Shown one piece after another: positions 56,163 to 64,000 of a stretch of DNA of 64,000 bases (the first letter of the stretch is position 1; the number at the start of each line of letters is the position of its first letter). The translations under genes were made by a program, and so were the position numbers. This DNA is from Aspidiotus rigidus (taxonomy: Eukaryota; Arthropoda; Insecta; Hemiptera; Diaspididae). The stretch is from assembly GCA_035079385.1 (NCBI GenBank), contig JAVHKY010000071.1:2482001-2546000 (forward strand), given 5' to 3'. A model generated the notes under the pieces. The model saw only the letters and a program-made list of their open reading frames with translations, was not told the DNA's origin and did not search any database.

Positions 56163-56240
56163 TTTTGCAGCGCCGGTAACCGAGCGATTGAGTCGCGAAT
56201 ATATAATTTAAAGGCGCGTGGTTCAAACTTTTAGCCGGCA
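56163..56240 (+). other. tRNA-like segment, possible SINE head
   Basis: GCCGG (56172) and CCGGC (56235) could close an acceptor-like stem. TAACCGAGCGATTGAG resembles a pol III A box, and GGTTCAAACTT resembles a B box ~40 bp later. The cloverleaf is poor and no anticodon arm is convincing, so it is not called as a tRNA gene. Confidence 0.3.
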
Positions 56241-57683
56241 TGGTAGAAAGTATCAACCTATTTTTAACTTTCATCTCTCTAAAATAGGGCCACGATGACG
56301 AGTCACTTGACTTTCAATCAGGTTATCTTTAAAAGACACTATTCAGATTTCTATTCGTATTGGACTTGAGAAATAAAAATTCCCATTGCACAACGCTATA
56401 AAATTTCAGAAACTATGGAAAGAAATAAACTGATAGAAATCTAAATTCCAAAAGACCGATATTAAGAGTGTGTTAGTTAGGGATGAGGTAAAAAATTTCA
56501 ATTCTGTACATTACATCAGCCGATAACAGTGAAACATCCCTCAAAATAGTGATTGAAGAGAACTCGTTCTCTCTCTTGTCTTTACTTTCTTTCTCTTCGG
56601 GATAAAATGACTATACCTACAGAACAAAGCGTTTTGGGATATGCGATAAATTTGACTTGCAATATAGGTACTGGTAGGTACTTTTACACCGAGGGAAATG
56701 TTCTGCAACTACTCTTCCTTTCTTACGACAAGACGAAATATCAGCAATGATTTTTACAATTGGTCTGCAATAAATTATTGATATTATAGGTGATCATTAT
56801 TCAAATTTACTGATCTATTCACCAGGAATCTTTTTGTCTCGAATATTCGGTTATGATTGCAGAGTTAATATTTTCTTTGTATTTAAAAGGAAAAGATGAT
56901 ATTTGAGGTAATTCTCGAGTGGAGAGAGCGTGAAATATTATTATAGGTACACCGCAAACGAGTCTACGAGTATAATGGAGAGACTACAGTGGCATAGCAA
57001 ATAATGAGCATAATTTGCTGCGTATTTCTCTATGAATCGCTTCAATATTGTGACTCTTTTCAGCGTATGAAATGGTAATGTGATACAATCTCGAAACTTG
57101 AAGATGCAAAATTACGTACCTATACTACACCGGAAGTTTTTACAACAACACCAAACTATAAGCTCGGTGGTCACAACTTGCTGTATCGGAACAGACACGG
57201 AGAAAAAAGTTGTCTCATCGCTTTAAGATGTGATGGGTAATATGAATAAGTGTTACATTATGACCCTTGAATACTAACTCCTAAGATGTATCAATGCTCA
57301 TCGATAAGGAATCACGGAGACATTACCCCGTCTTTATTTCGAATGGTACGCGTGCTCCACGCATACAACCGTTAGACATCGTTTATGCATTTTTCCCAGA
57401 AAGAATGAAAATCTACCACCACTCGAAACAGCTGTGATACCTACCTATCAGGTATTATCAATTATCATTCTTCAACATTCTTCATTGTTTCCTCCATAGT
57501 CTTTGTTTAAATTGACGATTGATGTTTGAAAATAGCCTACTCTGATTTGTGGCCGATTAGACTTTAATTCATAAAAGCAGATACGTATATTCACCGAAGA
57601 ACTAAATTAAGGAAGGGAGGAGAAAGGATAAAAAATAACAAAAAAAGCTTAAATTTCTGTTACTCTTGTGATGAAATGAAATA
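56241..57683. other. Non-coding stretch
   Basis: Nothing recognised. Confidence 0.4.
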
Positions 57684-57735
57684 AGTGGTTTAGCAACCGC
57701 CTCGCTTTGTACGCAAGGCGTTTCAAGTTCCTTTC
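57684..57735 (+). other. Degenerate tRNA-like segment
   Basis: GTGGTTTAGCAACCGCC, an arm-like CTCGC-TTTGTAC-GCAAG (loop with TGT in the anticodon position) and TTCAAGTTCC follow one another as in a tRNA-derived SINE or tRNA pseudogene. The acceptor stem is not formed. Confidence 0.3.
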
Positions 57736-59006
57736 TTTATTCTCAGTCCACAACGAGAGAGATAGGCTGTTGCTTGTTCGACTCCAGATCTTTCCAATTT
57801 GAGGAGAAAATTGGAAAAAACCTCAAACATATTACACTTTTGCGTTTTACTTGACCATTCCGTATATTCTATTAGTTCTGCGTCTACCCTTACATTAAGA
57901 ACGATTGTCGGAAAATGTACAACTAAACGAAGTTTTTAAAAAGGAAGAAAAAAATGCTTTTGCGCTCTTTCAGATTTTCCCACATCTCTTCTTCTTTCCA
58001 CCGTTCTGTGTCATATTACTTGATCGTTCTCGTTTCCAACTGCAAAATAACTTCGTTTTCCCAACCGAACACATTTTCGAAGCTTGTTAAGCATTATTTT
58101 TGTTCACTTTTTCTATATCAGTCATCCATACCCGAATACCCCTTTCTCCCTCCCGCTTCAATTGATGGAATATCCGTAGAAAAATTTTAATCATCGAACA
58201 TGAACGAAGTAATACTCACGGTACAGGAAAAAAAAAAAAAAAAAAAAACGGTCTTCATTTTCCATAGCAATATTCATTCTTTTCAACGACGCGGGACGGT
58301 TAACGAATTAACGTTTGACTTACCGCACTCAAAGTTTTTCTAAATTAAAATGAAAAAATCTCAAAAACTACCACTCCACTTTTCAAAAACATGTGAACCT
58401 AATTTTTCGTGTAAGAGAGAGAGGGAGAGGAGTACAAGTTGCCTGTTCTAAACTAAGCAAGGCGTCAATACAATAATAGAACAGAATTTAAACCTTCGAC
58501 AACTAGACTGACTTATCTTACTGATTCTAATTACTCGCGCTGACGGTGACTGATTGGTTCTTTACGTCATAAACGATCCCTGTAAGATTAAAAATGGTTG
58601 AGCACTACTCCCATCGCTAATAATAAGCTAGTCTAAACTATATGACGAGCAGAATCCGCAAAAACTCTAATGAGAGTGTTGGTGCTCAAGCAGTGCTCAG
58701 ATCCAACCAATGAAAATTACAAGAAGATTCTACCACCAACGTATCTCTCCTCTTTATATCCATTTTCTGCACAAGTCCGAATCAAGGCAGGACCCTCCTA
58801 CTACCACGAAGGCAGAGGTTGGCCGGCCTCTACCAACGATTTGTGAGCCAGACCCCCGACGCTCTACATGTAGCTCACCCACAGCGTCGACTACCATCTA
58901 CTTAATCCGGTAGCGCCTTATCTAATGCCAAAACGTTCATCAGACGTGGCCTTAATCTAACCAACGTCTACCATATACAATGCATGCAACAATGCACAAA
59001 ACAAAG
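57736..59006. other. Non-coding stretch
   Basis: An A run lies at 58229-58248. Composition becomes less AT-rich from about 58680. No gene seen. Confidence 0.35.
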
Positions 59007-59190
59007 TACTGCCTCGGTCGGCGCTCTGTACTCAAACACTGCCTCGTCGGCGATCTGTACTTAAATACTGCCTCAGTCGGCGATCTGTGCTCGAATACTG
59101 CCTCATCGGCGATCTGTACTCGAGCACTGCCCCATCCGGCAATCTGTGCTCGAATACTACCTCAGTCGGCGATCTGTACTCAAATACTGT
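59007..59190. repeat. ~31-bp minisatellite, six copies
   Basis: The unit runs TACTGCCTCAGTCGGCGATC then TGTACTCAAA, with variants (CTCGTCGG, CCATCCGG, CTACCTCAG). Confidence 0.9.
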
Positions 59191-61227
59191 CAACATCTCG
59201 ATCAGTCCGTTTATACAAACGACCCTGATGGACTTTTGCGTTCTCAATAAGAAAAATCCAACTACAGCCGTCTCAACGGCCTGACCAGTCCTTCGGTCAC
59301 TGTAACCTCCTCACCGGGAGACCGACTCTTCCCTGACTAGCCAGCCCACAATAATTAATTAACTTATGCTCTCTATAGTTAAGTAGCAACTATGAATATA
59401 GTTATTGTACCCTACTCGTACATCGATCTAAATATTATAACGATAAAAGAATGGTGCTCAGTGAACCAACTCACCAATACGATATCAGTAGCTCAATATG
59501 TACGCGCGTACGACTCAACTTATTAAGAGCACCTTTACTCGGTCACCACCTATGAGAGTACTTTCCCCAAAAAATTGAATCATCCTAATTACGAATCGAA
59601 CAAAACCTCGACGCAACACAGACACAATACAACATTAGACGCTTAGTAACTTCGACGATCGACCACGATTCAACCGAACTGATTTACTAATAAACAGAGC
59701 AGTTTGAAACCTACCCTTCCCTTCTCGATCGCGCGTACTTTCGTCCGGTCGCGTCCCTGGACCCGGCTACCCGCGCCAGCCTATTTCTTATAATCCGATA
59801 CAGGATTTTTTTTTACATGCGTTGAAGATCGTTGACTGTAGAACGACACAATTATCGCTCAATTACAATGGTAAACGTTGAAAGTGCAGTCAGTTCGTCT
59901 AAACCTAGGCACATGTGTTTGTCGTAAAACCTTTCCTTCCTTTCTTTTCAAGAACAAGAAATCTCGCGACTATTTATAGATGTTCTCTTCACACGAACGT
60001 GACTGATGAACACCTAATAATCCTAGTAGTTTCCAATACATGCTACAGTTTAAACAGCCGGACATTTACTCACCGAAAAATATTTACAGTATTTACACTA
60101 TATTATTCAAGTACACATATAAAACTTCAATAACTCTTACTTTTACATAAATCAACCCAATACCAACAGAACATTGATGCACAAACACAGACATCCATCC
60201 ATTAAAAAAAATGATATGAATTTGAGTCAATGTTAGAATTGTGATCCATACCCTCTAAAACGCTGAGAAAACTTACCAACACCCGACATTCCACTGCGCG
60301 CAAGACTGCAATACCTCCTAAAGTTGGTAAAAGATGCAGCTAAAAATATCTGACTTTCACCCTTCGCTTTGGCTTTAAAAGTGGGAGTTTTTTTTAAACC
60401 CCCCTCCATGAACGATTGTGCACTATAATGGCAAACAACATTCAAAATTTCTATAAAATTGGTACTATACAAACAAAGCCTATTTGTTTAAAAAAATAGC
60501 TCTTCTCCTTTATAATATAGATAACCTTTACTTGTTGTAAAACAAAAAAAAATGCGTAGGAATAGGCATCGTGCCTTTGCTCTCCCCTCTCTTCTACTTC
60601 TAATATAAGTTTATGCATCCACTTTGTGTTAAATCTTATAAGAGAGATATGAAACATGATTTCATTTTTTTTGCACTAAAGTAAATTTTCTACTCCCTCC
60701 GACTCCTCTCCACCCACTGTCCAGTATACAACGCAGAAACTCGACAAATCATTAGGTAACTTTTCTCTAATAATTTTGAAACACAGAATAGAACTTTTCT
60801 TCAGACTTAATAATATGTACTTTTCAAAGTAAGGATTTTCATTTTTAAAAGAAAGCTCTTCTAGCGGTGCTGAATAACCAAACTGTTTAGCTAACACAAG
60901 GGCAGATCGCGTGTAAGGGAGCGGCAAATTTTTGGGCGGAAAAATTTTTCCAATCGCTTTGTAGAAGATACAAAATGTGGCGGCATCGGCAGGTTTTGAA
61001 TTTCCTAGAGCGTTTCGAGGAGGAAATCTACCCCTGCGTGCGTTACACTATTACTTAGTAGGAACGGCATTTTTAAAAAACAAAATAATGAAGATGAAAA
61101 AAATGAGAGCATGTAATCGAACGTTAAGTTATTACAATAATAATACAACCTTTCCCAGTTTTTTGCAGTCAAAAATATTTAACTCAATTCAATGTACGTA
61201 TTTACTGTCTAGAATACTCGCCTGATT
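59191..61227. other. Non-coding stretch
   Basis: No recognised gene. The open frame 60676-60927 on the minus strand is protein-like but unidentified. Confidence 0.35.
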
Positions 61228-61358
61228 TTTAATATTTTAATGAAAGGTGGTTGGAAAATAAGGGTATCCTCGCCAATATTTCACGTCGAAAGTCTCTCCT
61301 TTTCGAAAATTTCTGTTAGGCGAGCGGAAAAGATTTTCCGACCCCTTTCATTAAAATA
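61228..61358. repeat. Small foldback element, ~130 bp
   Basis: The ends TATTTTAATGAAAGGTGGT and ACCCCTTTCATTAAAATAGT are inverted repeats of about 28 bp with a few mismatches, followed inward by GGAAAAT/ATTTTCC. Confidence 0.7.
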
Positions 61359-62225
61359 GTACTATTACCTTCATCTAGCATTACAAACGTTCAAATACAT
61401 AGAACTTTATTTTTGTGTCAGTAAATATTTGTATATTATGTATAGAAATGGTACAGAAATAGCAGCCAACACACGCTTATCTTTAAAACTTTATAACAAC
61501 TTTCTGAACGATGATTTTGTAATTGTTTTTTTTAGAGTTGATCTCGAAGGTCATACAATGCTACACACAAAATTTTGACCAAATTGATGGTTTAAGGGAG
61601 GAGATTACTGGCCCGAGAATTTTCCAATCGTCTTTTATGATATAGGATGATTCATAAAAAATATAATAAAACCACAATGTTTCAACATCAAATACATTCA
61701 AATTATCGCAATACTCTTCAAAATAATTTTCACTTAAGGAAATAGTGATTAAAATTTTCAAACAAATGCAAACTTAAAAAATTAATCATCTTCTTTATCC
61801 TCCATGTCATGTTGCATTGTGTCGTTATAGGATCTCACGCCGTAACATTTTACGCGTTTAGTTCAAATACTCGTAATTTTGAAATCGCGTAATCTCAAAC
61901 AACTTTTTTTTGTTGTATTGCGCCTTGGAAAAAATAAAATAATAAAAAAAATAAGTTCTCTGGTGTAAATTTTAATGAGACATCGGGCCTCGGTACATGA
62001 AGATGATGAAGAAATAGTATATTTCTAGATAACCGGCGCAAAGGAGGTGCTTCTTACACTGTGTTCAATGTCTTACGACACGTGCGCAACAAGTGGAGCA
62101 AATCAAACGAGTTGCGGGAGACTTCAAGTCAATGTCATTTGTCGCTTTTCTCAAAAGATATTATTTTACCGACTCTAGGAAGGTATTGCGGTAGAGTTGA
62201 TTTCTTCTTCAATTTTATGGTTAAG
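61359..62225. other. Non-coding stretch
   Basis: Nothing recognised. Confidence 0.4.
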
Positions 62226-62428
62226 CATTATGACAAAGGGTAGTACTCAAATAAGTAGCGGATTACAAAAAACCACACGAAAAATAGCAGCCGCGAGCGC
62301 TTTTGGTTAAATAATCATCTCCAAAGCGTAAACGTAAGAGAGCGAAAGCGCTCACGGCTGCTAAATTTTGTCTGATGGTTTTTTGTAATCTGCTACTCAT
62401 TTGAGTACAACCATTTGTCATGAGGCAT
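62226..62428. repeat. Foldback MITE, ~200 bp
   Basis: The arms 62226-62308 and 62349-62428 are reverse complements (ATGACAAAgGGT, TACTCAAAT-AGTAGC, GATTACAAAAAACCA, TAGCAGCCGCGAGCGCTTT) with a short central loop. No ORF. Confidence 0.82.
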
Positions 62429-62839
62429 TGCAATCGTACGCGTGGTGAAATTTTTGGTGTGTGATATGTTTTCTTCTTTCTCGACATTTCAGAAGGTAAG
62501 GATCACAATATTTTAACATTGGCTCAAGTTCCTGTATCCCTTCCTTTTTTTTTGTATATACAATATGGATGTATGTATGTATGTACCATGATTGAAGGTC
62601 ACTTTTCCGAAGCCGTATCATCAAAGTCCTCGAGGTCCTCTTTTCCGCCTGCACAAAAAGCCGAATAGACAGGAAGACGACTGTGCATTCGCCGAAAGAC
62701 ATATCGTTGAACCCAACTTTCCGAAAAAATGTTTGCCGAATGTAATTTCTATGGAAAATTACGAAAAGGAAATTCGAACCCTGTAGGACGCTGTCGAGGA
62801 CTTTCGAGTGCAGGCTTGTGTCCCACTAAGAATTTATGA

Positions 62840-62905
62840 GCGACTTCGAGCTTGGGATTATAAACGCCTGTGCGGGAGTGTACCCCAACGTGCCCGTCTG
62901 TGCAA
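62840..62905 (+). pseudogene. MULE transposase motif remnant
   Basis: A short frame reads MSDFELGIINACAGVYPNVP followed by VCA and a stop. The (S/T)DFE..(I/A)..A....P..... pattern is the second-Asp region of MULE transposases (compare FSDFEEAVHKTA at about 2820). The flanks are too decayed to extend it. Confidence 0.5.
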
Positions 62906-64000
62906 GCTGAATATTGGCATTAATTTATGGCTGAACGTTCATGAGCGTTGAAAAATCGAATTTACCTTATTTAGCGTAATTTAGAGAATAAATTTTGTGG
63001 TAATATTTTAAGTCGAGTTTTAGGAGTGTAATTTTGATGAAAATGTTATCAATTTTGACAAATATGATTGTGTCCTGAAAGTGCCTTGGACCCTACTCTT
63101 TGTATGTACTAAAAATTCAATTTTTATGAGTTTTCCACCATTGGAATTGAGTGATGTGTAATGGTACAAATATGAAAAGTGTCAAATCTCTTTAAAAAAT
63201 AGGTTAAATAACAGTAAATATTACTATTTATTTCAGCCTTAAAGTCCGTGCGCTTCAAAAAATGATGAGATCAATTTTTAGAATAAATATTCAATTTAAA
63301 ATAAATGTTTTGGGTAGTATTTTAAATAGTGTGAATTTTGAATAAAAAATACGATTATTCAGCCGAGTTTCGTGGAGTGTCCTAGACCTGCCATGTATAC
63401 TACTAGCAATAGGTAGGCTGCGCTGTTGACCATACGACCTCCACTATGACGATCTAGTCTATGGTTGATTACCTACTACGATAAAATCATTTTTTCGCAC
63501 TACTTATCTGTACGGTTCTGTTCTGTTTAATTTTTTAATTTTTCCATCCGTCAACTCTTACAATCATCATACTTACTAAGCTTGTCCATGGTAAACTTTC
63601 TGTTGTGACTATCAGCGCAGTACTAGATATACCTAGCAGACGAAGGAAATGTTTCTTTTATTCGAGTTCAAATAATTTAGCCGGCTATTCTAAAAGAAAT
63701 ATGATTAATACGCTTTTGATGATCTGTACGTGCGAACCGTGAGCAACTTTTTTAGGTAGCGGTGTGATGAAATGGAATTCGATCTGACCTTAGACGTTAT
63801 TCATTTGTATCGTGTGTCTTCAACAAGTCATTTGTTCAATAATCTCATTACGAACATTACAAATTACGAAGAAGAAAAGAGAAGAAAACACGTAAAATCA
63901 ACGTCTTTGTACGAACTTTAAGATACCTAGGTATGTTTCGCAATTGACAGAGGACATCGTCGGTATTTTGTATACGGATTTTTCTAATTATTGTCATAGG
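62906..64000. other. Non-coding stretch to window end
   Basis: AT-rich, with no recognised features. Confidence 0.4.

Noticed and set aside
62418..62702. 94-codon minus-strand ORF
   Set aside because: No motif; it overlaps foldback and MULE remnant DNA and includes a translated simple repeat (YIHTYIHI).

Overview
This is AT-rich animal DNA with spliceosomal introns and very low gene density, and it is most likely from an insect. Two host genes support that: a Tweedle cuticular protein gene (exons at 17554 and 17789) and the first coding exon of the proctolin neuropeptide precursor (48058-48189). Nothing here fixes the order.

Most of what can be recognised is mobile DNA at several levels of decay. 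From left to right: a Copia-type LTR retrotransposon on the minus strand (1-2583) sits inside a broken MULE transposase (2584-3365). A cluster of ~310-bp repeats follows (3864-5075), then two palindromic foldback units (8958-10040) and a hairpin MITE (10151-10461). Penelope-like element PLE-A lies at 11794-13775, a TIR element at 14831-15243 and a foldback at 15488-15676. The Tweedle gene (17554-18745) is next, then a decayed LINE with reverse transcriptase and RNase H (23536-25421). PLE-B (28187-30847) has terminal repeats and a 13-bp target duplication, and it interrupts a Gypsy-type gag remnant. Further on are a GT microsatellite (32324), the internally deleted PLE-C (34024-34946), a SWIM-finger MULE fragment (36723-37415) and a second copy of the hairpin MITE (37548-37905). 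A pogo-type TIR element (38219-40013) carries another TIR element inside it. After that come a 19-bp tandem repeat (41161), an unidentified 72-codon ORF (41663), a 5'-truncated R1-like LINE (41878-43408), the proctolin exon, a 360-bp mini-PLE (50273-50632), a second LINE copy on the minus strand (51700-52690), the larger PLE-D (54426-56135), a 31-bp minisatellite (59007-59190), two small foldbacks (61228, 62226) and a third MULE remnant.

The Penelope-like elements are the most informative part. Five insertions from about four lineages share a small RNA-like motif: a CTGANGA box, a covarying stem, GAAA, a self-complementary tetranucleotide (CCGG or GCGC), then TC or TA. This resembles the minimal hammerhead ribozymes known from PLE terminal repeats. 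PLE-B has a clean 695-codon ORF with an intact reverse transcriptase, but the core of its GIY-YIG endonuclease is missing in frame. PLE-C and PLE-D share the same 5' tip and 3' end but have lost different interior parts.

No operons, CRISPR arrays, rRNA genes or convincing functional tRNA genes were seen. All coordinates and identities come from reading by eye; no search or alignment program was run.
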